Shown: positions 51,827-60,935 of the stretch, piece by piece
Layout: every line of letters begins with the position of its first letter
Numbering within the stretch: position 1 is the stretch's first letter
Source of the DNA: PLanc-01 sp034678485
GTDB lineage: Bacteria; Planctomycetota; Phycisphaerae; Sedimentisphaerales; Anaerobacaceae
Length of the DNA stretch: 64,000 nt
Direction: 5' to 3'
Assembly (NCBI GenBank): GCA_034678485.1
Contig: JAXDBU010000180.1
Span: forward strand, 4,971-68,970
The notes under the pieces: generated by a model
The model's input: the letters and a program-made list of their open reading frames with translations, nothing else
The model's database searches: none
Told to the model about the DNA's origin: nothing
Program-made: the position numbers and the translations under genes

Positions 51827-51979
51827 GTGGGATTTGTCACTCCATGTTCGCGGATGTGTGATCGTCCACGGGGCATCCAATCCCGGATACTGCCCCCTAT
51901 GCAACGTCCCATAAGATATGTTATGTTTCATTCGGGTCTTGCCGCCGGAGGTGGTTCCGCGGCGCTGCTTGCGAGGTGC

Positions 51980-53581
51980 TCACGGGCTTCCGACGGCCGC
52001 GTGGGCGGCTGTTTGACAGAGGTTCTCCCACATCAGACCGATCGTGTCCGACAGACCGAGGTTCTGCAGGACAATCGAGATGTTCGTCGCGGGATCGACG
52101 TTCGGCCTGAGGTCCTTGTCGATCTTTCGCTGCAAGTTGATTACCGAGGAGGCGAATTTCACCCGGTCACAATAGAGTAGCGCCGTTCTGTAGTACAAAT
52201 CCAGTGTGTCGGCGTCCAACTGTTGGGGCTGCGTGATCAACGCGAGCGCTTCGGACGCCTTGCCGATCTCAAACAGCGAGACGGCCAGCTTCGTGGCGGC
52301 ACGGGAGAATGTGGGATTGATCTGCAACGCGACCTGGAAACAATCGCAGGCTTCCTGAAGGTGCAGCGCATTCATGTGAAGGATGCCCAGCCGGTAGTGC
52401 AGATCGGGGTTGCTCGGGAACCGAGCCAATTGGTGCTCGTGGGCGGCCAAGATGGTCTGTTCCAGGCTCCGACCGTCCGTGGGCGCCGGCAACAGGTTCG
52501 CCTCGAGTGCCGCTTTGAGAATGAGCTTGGCGGTCTCGGCGAACAGGAACGACGTATTGGGCTGGATCGCCGAAGCCAGGGACAGGGTGTTCAGGGCCTC
52601 TGCGTCCAGTCCGGCGAGCTTCTGGGCGGCGGCCAGGCCCATATAGGCTTCCACGATCTCATCGTTGATTTCGATGGCCTTGTTGAACTGCTGGGCCGCA
52701 AGCTGGTCGGCGTGCATTTTCAGGTAGCTGGTGCCCAGTTTGATGGTTACCTCGAGGAAGTCCGGGCAGATCCGCAAGGCCTGCTGGTACAGAGTAATCG
52801 CGTCACTGATCCCTCCCATCATGCCGACGATATCGGCCTGTTTGGCGACCAGGTCCGCCCGGTCGGGCTCCTCGGTCAGGAGGATTTCCACGCGATCCAG
52901 GGCCTCCTGGAGCTGTCCCTCGCACAGATGCTGTTCCAGTGTCTCGTCCGGTGCGACGAAGTTGTCCGGGTGGATCAGGATGGCCGTGTTGAAGGTCGCA
53001 ATGCCTTTCGGATACTCGCCCGTGGCAACGTACAGGTGCCCGAGCGTGACGAGGGTCGAGATGTCATCCGGGTAGAACTCCTTCAAGGGCTCGTACTGGG
53101 CGATGGCATCGGCGATACGTCCATCCTTGAAGTAGATGGCTGCCAATCGCTGGGCGGGCAGTTGGAGCTGGCCGTTGAACTTGATGCAGTCCTGATAGAA
53201 CTCGACGGCCTGAGCCTGGTGGCCGAGCCGCTCGTAACAATGGCCCAAGGTATAGAGCGCCAGCGTGTTGCTCGGCTGTCGTACATAGATCGAGTTGAGC
53301 TCCTGGATTGCTTCCTTGAGATTGTTCTCCTGCAGCAGCAAAGCCGCCGCGGCCATCCGTCCCGACCCGCACGATGGACTGCTGAAGAGGTACAGCTTCA
53401 CCTGTTCCCGAGCCTCCGAGAACTTGCCGTGCCCCATGAGGTCGAGGATATGGTCCAATTGCGGGTTCTCAGGCATCTCGGCGTCCGTCTGGGCCTGTCT
53501 TCGCTCGCGGAGCCAGTGCCAGATCAGTTCGGATGTGTTGACTGTAATCGCCCTGCCGAGAATCTCCAGTAAACCGTACAT
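51980..53581 (-). CDS. TPR-repeat protein
   Basis: A 533-residue protein built of tetratricopeptide-like repeats from about residue 45 to 490 (for instance ALYTLGHCYERLGHQAQAVEFYQDCIKF, ALRICPDFLEVTIKLGTSYLKM, LHYRLGILHMNALHLQEACDCF). The start MYGLLEILGRAITVNTSELIWHWL could be a membrane-associating helix. No catalytic motif is present; a scaffold role is likely. It is a single gene, convergent with the floA cluster, with about 150 bases between stops and no clear terminator. The 264 bases upstream of its start show nothing recognisable. Confidence 0.8.
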   Translation of the reverse strand: MYGLLEILGRAITVNTSELIWHWLRERRQAQTDAEMPENPQLDHILDLMGHGKFSEAREQVKLYLFSSPSCGSGRMAAAALLLQENNLKEAIQELNSIYVRQPSNTLALYTLGHCYERLGHQAQAVEFYQDCIKFNGQLQLPAQRLAAIYFKDGRIADAIAQYEPLKEFYPDDISTLVTLGHLYVATGEYPKGIATFNTAILIHPDNFVAPDETLEQHLCEGQLQEALDRVEILLTEEPDRADLVAKQADIVGMMGGISDAITLYQQALRICPDFLEVTIKLGTSYLKMHADQLAAQQFNKAIEINDEIVEAYMGLAAAQKLAGLDAEALNTLSLASAIQPNTSFLFAETAKLILKAALEANLLPAPTDGRSLEQTILAAHEHQLARFPSNPDLHYRLGILHMNALHLQEACDCFQVALQINPTFSRAATKLAVSLFEIGKASEALALITQPQQLDADTLDLYYRTALLYCDRVKFASSVINLQRKIDKDLRPNVDPATNISIVLQNLGLSDTIGLMWENLCQTAAHAAVGSP

Positions 53582-53845
53582 CCCTCACTCCTGATATTCT
53601 ATCGTATGATGCCGGGAATCAAGGTACTGATGAGGTATCGTCCAATTCGCGCAGGGTGTTAACCTGCGCCCAAACGCGTCGGGCGGGCATGGGACATCTG
53701 GATGCGACAGCGTGGCGGTTGTGTGTGTTGTAGGGTCTGTTTGGGATTTGAACGGAAGTTATCGGACCCTTTGGCGGTAGGGTGCGTCCGGAGCGCCCCC
53801 CCTGCCTGGGTGCACGTGATCTACAGGACGGAATACGCGCGTGGG

Positions 53846-54319
53846 TTATGCGTCGTTGGGCTGAGTGTGCTTCTCGATCTCGCTCAGATAGGCCACGGTG
53901 CGCTGGAGGTGATCCGTAACATGCTTGAGCCGGAGCATGGTCCGAATCCGCGTCAGCAGTTCCAGGCGGTTGATCGGCTTGCTGACGAAGTCGTCCGCGC
54001 CGGAATCGAGACCGCGTTCGATGTCGCCGAACTCATTGAGGGCGGTCACCATGATGACCGGGATGTCGGTGGTCTCGGGACGGCCCTTGAGTCTCCTGCA
54101 GACCTCGAAACCGCTCATCTTGGGCATCATGACGTCGAGAAGAACCAAATCGGGTTTGCTCCGTGCCACTATCTCCAGTGCCTCGATCCCATCATGGGCC
54201 GCTTCGGCGATGCACTCGACGTCCTCCAGGTAGGCCTGAATCAACTCGAGGTTCTGCTGATTGTCGTCCACCACGAGGACTACGGGCAGTTTGTCCCGGC
54301 TCTTGTTATCCTGTGTCAT
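53846..54319 (-). CDS. Response regulator receiver protein
   Basis: A 157-residue CheY-like protein with only a receiver domain and a short helical tail. The acidic pocket is VVDDN (Asp18, Asp19), the phosphate acceptor Asp62 is in LVLLDVMMPKMSG, and the switch residues are in VTALNE and SKPINRLEL. It probably works with the histidine kinase encoded divergently 165 bases away. ATG 54319 fits the domain better than ATG 54328. With no output domain it may act by protein contact, as in SpoIIAA- or CheY-type signalling. Confidence 0.92.
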   Translation of the reverse strand: MTQDNKSRDKLPVVLVVDDNQQNLELIQAYLEDVECIAEAAHDGIEALEIVARSKPDLVLLDVMMPKMSGFEVCRRLKGRPETTDIPVIMVTALNEFGDIERGLDSGADDFVSKPINRLELLTRIRTMLRLKHVTDHLQRTVAYLSEIEKHTQPNDA

Positions 54320-54484
54320 TCGGTACACTCCCGATCGATTTCACGTGCTCAGAATGCCCGATTCATTCGACCGTTCCAAAAAAACCGGCCAGCCGGCGGG
54401 ATAGCCCCTTGTGGGACGGTTGCTCCCGGTAGATAATGCTCCGGTACGGACACCGATACTGGATTGTATACAAGGAGTGAGCCG

Positions 54485-55276
54485 TTGACAAGTATCATCG
54501 AGAAACGCTTGTCGTTGCATCAATGCCTCGCGCAGAAGGATGAAGAGAACCGTGCGCTGCGGTCCCAGAATGTGCAGCTTCAAGCGTTGGCTACGCTGGG
54601 CTCCGCGACCTGCATGATTGCCCATGAGATCAACAATCTGCTGACCCCGCTGACGACTTATGCGGCGCTGGCCGTGCAGAATCCCAATGACGCGGAACTC
54701 GCGAAGAAAGTGCTCGACAAAACGATGCGGAACTGTCAGCGGGCCTCTCGAATCATGCAGAGCGTGCTCGCGATGGCCAACGGCCAGAAGAACCAGCGTG
54801 AGCAGACTGCCGTCAGGACGCTCGTCGAGCAGGTCTTCACGTGTCTGTGCCGGGACTTTGCCAAGGACGGGATTACCGTTCAGACAAACATCTCCGACGA
54901 TCTTCGAGTGGACTGCGTGCCCGTTCAGATCGAGCAGGTCCTGATGAATCTGATCCTGAATGCCCGAGACGCGATGCTGCCCGGCGGGGGGATTCTCAGA
55001 GTGACCGCGACGAGGGAGCCCGACCACGTCGCGGTGGTCGTGAGCGACACGGGCACCGGTATCCCGGCCGAACATCTTGGACGCATCTTCACGCCCTTTT
55101 TTACGACGAAGACGGCGAAGGGCTCTCCCACCGGTTCCGGCTCGGGCGTCGGCCTTGCCTTCTGCAAACGAATCGTGGACGCGCACGGCGGCGAGATCGG
55201 TGTCACATCGCACGTCGGCCAGGGAAGCACGTTCACCCTCCGCTTGCCACGGACCCCGCCGCACGATCGGCCATGA
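54485..55276 (+). CDS. Soluble histidine kinase
   Basis: A 263-residue kinase without membrane spans. After a coiled-coil start comes the H box IAHEINNLLTPL (His47), then the ATPase domain with N box LMNLILNARDAM, G1 DTGTGIP, F box FTPFFTTK and G2 GSGSGVGLAF. TTG 54485 is chosen as start because AAGGAG stands 9 bases upstream; a TTG 21 bases before it has no such site. No sensor domain is present, so input must come from a partner. It overlaps the CNNM gene by ATGA and is divergent from the response regulator gene. Confidence 0.9.
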   Translation: MTSIIEKRLSLHQCLAQKDEENRALRSQNVQLQALATLGSATCMIAHEINNLLTPLTTYAALAVQNPNDAELAKKVLDKTMRNCQRASRIMQSVLAMANGQKNQREQTAVRTLVEQVFTCLCRDFAKDGITVQTNISDDLRVDCVPVQIEQVLMNLILNARDAMLPGGGILRVTATREPDHVAVVVSDTGTGIPAEHLGRIFTPFFTTKTAKGSPTGSGSGVGLAFCKRIVDAHGGEIGVTSHVGQGSTFTLRLPRTPPHDRP

Positions 55277-56541
55277 TTGCCCAAGTCTATCAAAACCTCG
55301 GTCATCTTCTCCTGATGGTCGCTCTGCTCGCCTGCTCCGCCTTCTTTTCCGGGTCCGAAACGTCGTTCTTCAACCTGAGTCAGCGGCAGATCAAGCAATT
55401 CAGCGGCTCCACGCACCGAGTACACCAGCTCGTCGCACGCCTGCTCCGCCGGCCCGGGCACCTCTTGAACTGCCTGCTCTTCGGCAACATGACCGTGAAT
55501 GTCCTGTTCTATGCCGCCTCGAGCGTGCTGGTGCGAAGAGTCGGCGCCGAATGGGGCCTCGGAGCGGCGACTGCCGTTGCGCTGGCCACTTTCATCATGC
55601 TGGTGTTGTTCGGCGAGATTCTGCCGAAATCCCTGGCTTATTCGAACTCCCGGCCCCTGGCGCTCACGGCGGCGCTGCCGGCATTCCTCGTGGTCCAGGT
55701 CTTCGGCCCGATCACCTCCCTGTTCCGGGTCCTTTTCCTCGAGCCCGTTCTGCGTCTGTTCCTGGGACCGGCCCGCGTGTCGCGGAGAGTCACCCTGGAG
55801 GAATTTCGCTCTCTCGTGAACCTGACGCGTCGTCGCGGGCTGATCACGGAGGATGAAAACCGACTTCTCGATGAAGTGGTCGATCTGGGAATGCTGAAGG
55901 TCCGCCATGTGATGCAGCCGCGTGTGGATATGGTCGTCTGCAGCGTCGCGGATTCCCGAGACAGCCTCCGCGAGCAGATGCAGGCGCACCACCTGACGAA
56001 GGTCCCCGTCTACGTTCGTAGTATGGACAACATCATCGGGGTGATCCACCTGCGCCAGTTGTTCTTGAAGCCGGATGTCTCGGTCGACCGGCTCGTTCAG
56101 CCGGTGCATTTTGTGCCGGAACAGAAGACCGTGGAGTCCCTCCTCGAGTTCTTTCGCAAGACCGGGGTGGATATGGCCGTGGTCGTGGACGAGTATGGCG
56201 GTATCGCCGGTTCGGTGCGGCCCGAGGATATTGCGGACGAACTGTTTGGAAGGATGGATACTGCGATCGGCATCGAGCCGATCCGACAATTGGGGCCCTT
56301 TCAGTATCGTCTGGCGGGCGATTTGGCCATCCATGACTGGGCCCGTGTCTTCGGGATCGACCTGGAAGAAACGCGCATCTCCACCATCGGCGGATTGGTG
56401 GCGATGCTCCTGGGGCAGATCCCGAGGAAAGGCGACGTGGCGAGACTGGGGAACTTGAAGTTCACGGTGGATCGAGTCCTCAAACACCGCATTGAAACGG
56501 TCATCTTGTCTTTGGAGCCGATCTCGGGCCATGAGTCATAG
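55273..56541 (+). CDS. CNNM/CorC (HlyC/CorC) family transporter-like protein, paralogue 1
   Basis: A 422-residue protein with an N-terminal CNNM (DUF21) membrane domain of about four spans (CSAFFSGSETSFFNLS, GNMTVNVLFYAASS, FGEILPKSLAYSN), two CBS domains (VMQPRVDMVVCSVADS, VDEYGGIAGSVRPEDI) and the C-terminal CorC/HlyC domain (FQYRLAGDLAIHDWARVFGI). The family is linked to magnesium and cobalt efflux. All domains are complete. Its ATG overlaps the histidine kinase stop, and its end overlaps the second CNNM gene by 11 bases. Confidence 0.92.
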   Translation: MIAQVYQNLGHLLLMVALLACSAFFSGSETSFFNLSQRQIKQFSGSTHRVHQLVARLLRRPGHLLNCLLFGNMTVNVLFYAASSVLVRRVGAEWGLGAATAVALATFIMLVLFGEILPKSLAYSNSRPLALTAALPAFLVVQVFGPITSLFRVLFLEPVLRLFLGPARVSRRVTLEEFRSLVNLTRRRGLITEDENRLLDEVVDLGMLKVRHVMQPRVDMVVCSVADSRDSLREQMQAHHLTKVPVYVRSMDNIIGVIHLRQLFLKPDVSVDRLVQPVHFVPEQKTVESLLEFFRKTGVDMAVVVDEYGGIAGSVRPEDIADELFGRMDTAIGIEPIRQLGPFQYRLAGDLAIHDWARVFGIDLEETRISTIGGLVAMLLGQIPRKGDVARLGNLKFTVDRVLKHRIETVILSLEPISGHES

Positions 56542-57538
56542 CGTCCAGTTGCTGTTGTTGGGGGTCGCCATGACGGTCCTGGCGGGGTTCTTCGCAGGAT
56601 CCGAAACGGGGATCTACCGATTGAGCCGACTGCGTCTGCGTTTGAACGCCGAGAGACGCCAGTTTCTTTCGACTCTGCTCGCGTCGGTCATGCGGGACAG
56701 CTCCGGCCTGCTGCTGTCGCTGCTCGTCGGGACCAATCTCTGCCACTATGTAGCCACCAGCGCCGTCACAGGCATGTTCCTGAGTATTGCTCCCTCGGAG
56801 CACGTGGCCGAGTTGTACGCGACCGGTCTGATGGCCCCCCTGCTGTTCGTTTTCTCCGAACTGATCCCCAAGAACGTCTTCCTGCATCGCGCCGACGTCC
56901 TGACGTCTTTCGTGGCTCCCCTGCTCTACCTGAGCCACAAGATCTTCACGTGGTGTGGCGCGGTACCGTTGCTGCGATTCACGTCGAACCTCTTCGCGCG
57001 GCTGATCGGCTCGCCCGTCTCGTCCAAGACGGTGATCACGTCGAGCCAAGGCTACCAGGTCAGAGCCATTCTGCGCGACACGCAGGAGGAGGGGCTTCTC
57101 AGTCGCGTCCAGACCGAGATGGTCGACCGGATCGTGAACATCCCCGGCCTGCGTCTGGGCACCGCCATGGTCCCTCTGAGCCGGGTTCACACCGTCGGAC
57201 TACAATCGGGTCGCGAGGTCTTGTTGAACGAGATGAAGACGCACTCGTTCACGCGTCTGCTGGTGTGGGAGGGTGCGCCTGCGAACATCGTCGGCTTCAT
57301 CAATGTCTACGATGTACTGGCCTGCCCGGAGGAATTCACCGGTCTGGAGAGATTCCTCGTGCCGATTCGCAGCCTGGATGCCGACACCCTCGTGATGGAC
57401 ACCATCCATATGATGCGACGTCAACAGGAGGAAATGGCCCTTGTGACCCGCCGGCGAGGCTCGCGCGACGTGCCGGTGGGAACGGTAACGATGAAGGACC
57501 TTGTTGAGGAGCTGATGGGTGAACTCATCGCGTGGTGA
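56531..57538 (+). CDS. CNNM/CorC family protein, paralogue 2 (short form)
   Basis: A 335-residue relative of the preceding protein, with a CNNM membrane domain (AGFFAGSETGIYRLSRLRLR, GTNLCHYVATSAVT, FSELIPKNVFLHRAD) and a CBS pair (MVPLSRVHTVGLQSGR, VTRRRGSRDVPVGTVTMKDL). The C-terminal CorC/HlyC domain is missing, so it stops about 85 residues early. The two may form a heteromeric complex, suggested by overlapping genes in the same order. Metal efflux is a family inference. Confidence 0.88.
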   Translation: MSHSVQLLLLGVAMTVLAGFFAGSETGIYRLSRLRLRLNAERRQFLSTLLASVMRDSSGLLLSLLVGTNLCHYVATSAVTGMFLSIAPSEHVAELYATGLMAPLLFVFSELIPKNVFLHRADVLTSFVAPLLYLSHKIFTWCGAVPLLRFTSNLFARLIGSPVSSKTVITSSQGYQVRAILRDTQEEGLLSRVQTEMVDRIVNIPGLRLGTAMVPLSRVHTVGLQSGREVLLNEMKTHSFTRLLVWEGAPANIVGFINVYDVLACPEEFTGLERFLVPIRSLDADTLVMDTIHMMRRQQEEMALVTRRRGSRDVPVGTVTMKDLVEELMGELIAW

Positions 57539-59132
57539 AAACAAGACGCGCACTCCCGCTCGTGGCAGGAAACCAAGTGAAGCCATCGCGAGGTCTGTGA
57601 CTGTGCGCGCCTTCGTGGGACCGCTCTCGCTGGGTGCGATCCTTGTGCTGGCTATCGCGATCCTCGCCAACAGCATGACCAAGGAGATCGGTCGCGACGA
57701 GCAGATGTACTGCACCGCCGGCGTGTTGCTGGCACAGGGCAAGACGATCTACCGGGACTTCTCCTATCCGTCGCAACTGCCCTATCATCCACTGCTGTTG
57801 GCATCGTGCTACAAGGTCCTGGGGACGACACACTATCTGCTGGTGGGCCGATTCGTCTCGGCCTTCAGCGATCTGCTCGTCGTGCTCCTGATCGTGAGCA
57901 TCTACCGGTCCGTCTTCGCGCCCCGGCGCACCGAGGGATCGTTGTTCGGCCTCGCGGCGGCCGTGTTGTATGTCTTCAACCCGTTCGTGGACTACGCCGC
58001 GGGGTATGCCTGGAACCACGATGTGGTAATCGTGTGCGTCATGGGGGCCCTCGGACTGCTCGTGACTGCCGACTTTCGCAAGAACGCCCGCCCTTGGCGG
58101 ATTGGACTGATGGGCGCCCTGTTGGCCCTCGCAACCTGCATGCGCGTCACCACCGCGCTGGTCGAGCTGGTGTTTCTGGGGGCGATACTCTGGATGGCAG
58201 GTGGAACCCTGAGGAACCGGGTCCGCGCGGTCCTTCCCTTCCTGGCGGGGACCTTGGTGATGCTGGCGTGGCCGGTGTGGGTCATCGCGCAGGCGCCGGA
58301 GGCGTTCCGGCTCAATCTCATCCGGATTCCCACGCTCTACGGCCGATGGCTGCACGAGATCGGGATGACGTTCGACAAGGTCTCGCTGACGGGAGACGCC
58401 TTGGCGCAGCCCGCCAGCTTGATTCTTTTGGTCCTTGCCGTCGGCCTGCTCCGGGCCGGACTGCGTCGCCGTGCGAGCCTGGATGCGTGCGAAAGAAGAA
58501 AGGCCCTGACGGCCGCCCTGCTGCCCTTGGTGTTCATCGTGATTGCGTACATACCGCCGACAATGTGGCTTCAGTATCTGGCGATTCCCGTCCCGTTTCT
58601 CACGGTGGCTTTCGCCTATCCATTGCTGGCGCTGCGACGACGGGCATCTGGTCACGATCTTGGCAGGCGAGTGGCGACGTTCGCCCTGCCGGTGGCAGCG
58701 GTCCTGTCCGTTCTCGTGTATCCAGTGCCGTTGTCACGTGCCGTATTTGCGCTCGTGCCGGGGAAGTGGGAGCCTGTGAAAGTCCACGCTGTGGCGCGGA
58801 CGCTCATGGAGCAGGTGGCTGAGCCGAAGTACGTGGCGACACTGGGGCCGCTTCATGCTCTCGAAGGAGGTTGTGAGGTCTATCCGGAGCTTTCCAGCGG
58901 GTCCATCGTCTATCGGATTGCGGACCGAATGACGCCGGAGGAGCGTCAGATCACACACACGGTGGGTCCTGGAACGCTGGGCGATATGGTCAACGCCTGC
59001 CCGCCGTGTGCGGTGCTCGTTGGAGTCGAGCCGCCCCGGTTCAGTTCGCTTGAGGAGCCCTTGCGACGACTCGTGCCGGCCGATTGGCGAAGGCAGGAAG
59101 CCGATACGTTGCAGGCATACCTGCGGCCCTGA
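57519..59132 (+). CDS. GT39/PMT-like membrane glycosyltransferase
   Basis: A 537-residue protein with about ten membrane spans and the first-loop acidic motif of the GT-C class (RDEQMYCTAGVLLAQGKTIYRDFSYPSQLPYHPLLLA, Asp-Glu near residue 60). It resembles ArnT/PMT-type enzymes that move a sugar from a polyprenyl phosphate to a lipid or protein on the outer face. The C-terminal 100 residues (VAEPKYVATLGPLHALEGGCEVYPE) look like the soluble domain often found in such proteins. GTG 57519 has GAGGAG upstream and overlaps the previous gene by 20 bases. Donor and acceptor are unknown. Confidence 0.82.
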   Translation: MNSSRGENKTRTPARGRKPSEAIARSVTVRAFVGPLSLGAILVLAIAILANSMTKEIGRDEQMYCTAGVLLAQGKTIYRDFSYPSQLPYHPLLLASCYKVLGTTHYLLVGRFVSAFSDLLVVLLIVSIYRSVFAPRRTEGSLFGLAAAVLYVFNPFVDYAAGYAWNHDVVIVCVMGALGLLVTADFRKNARPWRIGLMGALLALATCMRVTTALVELVFLGAILWMAGGTLRNRVRAVLPFLAGTLVMLAWPVWVIAQAPEAFRLNLIRIPTLYGRWLHEIGMTFDKVSLTGDALAQPASLILLVLAVGLLRAGLRRRASLDACERRKALTAALLPLVFIVIAYIPPTMWLQYLAIPVPFLTVAFAYPLLALRRRASGHDLGRRVATFALPVAAVLSVLVYPVPLSRAVFALVPGKWEPVKVHAVARTLMEQVAEPKYVATLGPLHALEGGCEVYPELSSGSIVYRIADRMTPEERQITHTVGPGTLGDMVNACPPCAVLVGVEPPRFSSLEEPLRRLVPADWRRQEADTLQAYLRP

Positions 59133-59201
59133 CGGGACCGGTCATGGATTCGCTGTCCTGTATTCATCAACGATCCGGTCAAAGGCCAAGAAAGGAAGGG
59201 A

Positions 59202-59354
59202 GCCACAGAGAGTACAGAGACACACAGAGAAGGGCCGAAGTGAGCAAGCCGGAACGTGAGGCGTTCCAGCCTTCTTCTCTCAGTGCCTTCCGACCTTCTT
59301 GGTTTCCCACCTTCTGACCTTCTTTTCTCTGTGACCTCTGTGTCCTCTGTGGCC
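59202..59354. repeat. Imperfect inverted repeat rich in CACAGAG
   Basis: The left arm (59202-59233, GCCACAGAGAGTACAGAGAC and on to AGAAGG) pairs with the right arm (59318-59354, ending CTCTGTGTCCTCTGTGGCC). Between them are several CCTTCT units. Fragments of the same type are seen near 18780 (CACGAAGGTCACGAAGCAC) and 20540 (CTCTGTGTCCTCCATGCC). This is a common low-complexity intergenic repeat in planctomycete-like genomes; no gene is inside. Confidence 0.6.
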
Positions 59355-59380
59355 AAAACCTCTTATAGCTTCCGTGCGGG

Positions 59381-60784
59381 TCATTGATATTCATCGATGA
59401 TCGCTTTGGCGATGTCGTTGATCGCGTCGCGACTGAGGCCCTTGGGCCCGTTCGAGAGGATCGAGAACAAATAGGGCCCCCGATCGGCAAAACAGACGCC
59501 GGAGAAGGCTCGCACGCCGCTGATGTAGCCGGTCTTGCCATGGATCTTGCCTTGGTACTTCGGCTCGTTGAAGTACCGGTCGATGGTGCCCTCTTCCCCA
59601 CCGACGGCCAGAGAGACCCGGAAAAGCTCCCAATTGGGCCCACGGTACTGGTCGAGAAGCAGACGCGTGATGGCATGGGTGGTGAGCCGATTCTGGCGGC
59701 TCAGACCGCTGCCGTCGTCGATCTTGAACTCCTCTGCGGGCACGCCCAGGTCCGCGAGATACCGTGCGATCAGTTCCCGCCCGCCGGCCCAGCCGCCGCC
59801 TTTGCCGGTCGGCTTGCCGTGGGCGTCCATCGTCTTGAGGAGGGCTTCGGCAGCCAGGCCGAGGCTGTCCGTATTGGCTCGGTTCAGGACATCCGCCAGC
59901 GGCGTGACGAACTCCGCCAACGGCTCAAACGCCTCGTTTTCGACGAATGCCCCCTCGATCAGTCTGCCCTTCGCGGCGATGCCGGCCTGCGCAAGTCGTT
60001 CCGCCAGCAGGAAGCCGAAGAACGCGGCCGGCTTCTCGATGGCCACCTTGAAGGGCCCGTCTTTGGTTTTGCACCTGCCGAAGACGTTGATCTTGTTCGG
60101 CTGTGCGGTCCGATACGAGCCGACGGCGCCGTCGCCGGACGCGATCGGCTCCACCTGATTGACGATCTCGACGAACGTGGTCCTGGGTTCCACCTGGATG
60201 GCGATGCTGCCGCCGAGATTCGTTGTGGTCACTTCAATGCAGTTGACGTTGTAGTTCAGGCCGCAGACTTCACAGGCGTACCATTTGTTGTGGTCTTTGC
60301 TGGGCCAACTCGGGTGCACTCGCTCGTCGTCGAATACGGTCGTGTCGATCACGATGTCGTTGATCTCGCAGACACCGCGGTCTTGCAGCGACTGCGCGAT
60401 CTTCTCGAAGATCCAACCGTTCGTCCGGTTGTACCGGCGGTCGGTCTCCGGATCGCCCAGAATCGGGTCCCCGCTGCCGAGGATGACCAGCGAGCCATTG
60501 CACAAGCCCACGCGGGTCTTGTATTCGAAGCTGGGTCCGAGGTATTTCAGGGCCGCCGCCGTGGTGACGAGCTTCATATTGGAGGCCGGGATCAGGGGCT
60601 TGCTCGAGTTGTAGCTGTAGAGGATAGCCCCGGAACCCAACTCTACGACCTGGACCGAGTACTCGGTGGCTTTCTGCGAATCTACGATCTTCTCAATTCG
60701 CTGGCTCAACGAGGCCGGCGTGATCCCGCACAGTCCGAGGACTGCCAATAAGACGCTCAAGCACTGGTTCATTCGACCACTCAC
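59381..60784 (-). CDS. dacB: D-alanyl-D-alanine carboxypeptidase/endopeptidase (PBP4, peptidase S13)
   Basis: A 467-residue exported penicillin-binding protein of the S13 family, which trims or cuts peptidoglycan cross-links. A signal peptide (1-27, MNQCLSVLLAVLGLCGITPASLS) precedes SxxK in PASNMKLVT (Ser68, Lys71). The second motif is in IDDGSGLSRQN and the third is KTG in IHGKTGYISG. All three active-site motifs are therefore present. ATG 60784 or 60772 may be the start. It is consistent with a peptidoglycan wall in this organism. A 14-bp hairpin lies just upstream at 60831. Confidence 0.94.
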   Translation of the reverse strand: MSGRMNQCLSVLLAVLGLCGITPASLSQRIEKIVDSQKATEYSVQVVELGSGAILYSYNSSKPLIPASNMKLVTTAAALKYLGPSFEYKTRVGLCNGSLVILGSGDPILGDPETDRRYNRTNGWIFEKIAQSLQDRGVCEINDIVIDTTVFDDERVHPSWPSKDHNKWYACEVCGLNYNVNCIEVTTTNLGGSIAIQVEPRTTFVEIVNQVEPIASGDGAVGSYRTAQPNKINVFGRCKTKDGPFKVAIEKPAAFFGFLLAERLAQAGIAAKGRLIEGAFVENEAFEPLAEFVTPLADVLNRANTDSLGLAAEALLKTMDAHGKPTGKGGGWAGGRELIARYLADLGVPAEEFKIDDGSGLSRQNRLTTHAITRLLLDQYRGPNWELFRVSLAVGGEEGTIDRYFNEPKYQGKIHGKTGYISGVRAFSGVCFADRGPYLFSILSNGPKGLSRDAINDIAKAIIDEYQ

Positions 60785-60830
60785 AATCCCTCACCTCCGC
60801 GGATAGTTTCGAACACAGAGATCTTCCCCC

Positions 60831-60866
60831 TGTGACGGCTTCGAACGCTCGAAGCCGTCACATTTT
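60831..60866. terminator. Strong hairpin, possible terminator
   Basis: TGTGACGGCTTCGA (60831-60844) and TCGAAGCCGTCACA (60849-60862) form a perfect 14-bp stem with loop ACGC. On the plus strand TTTT follows; on the minus strand, the direction of both neighbouring genes, it is followed by G-rich sequence. It lies between the end of the DUF6786 gene and the start of dacB, so it may limit read-through, or it may be another palindromic repeat. Confidence 0.4.
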
Positions 60867-60935
60867 GAGAGATGCTCGCGGAATCGTCAACCGACAAACC
60901 CGCCCTTGCGGCAAATCGCACGGAAAGGACGATCT

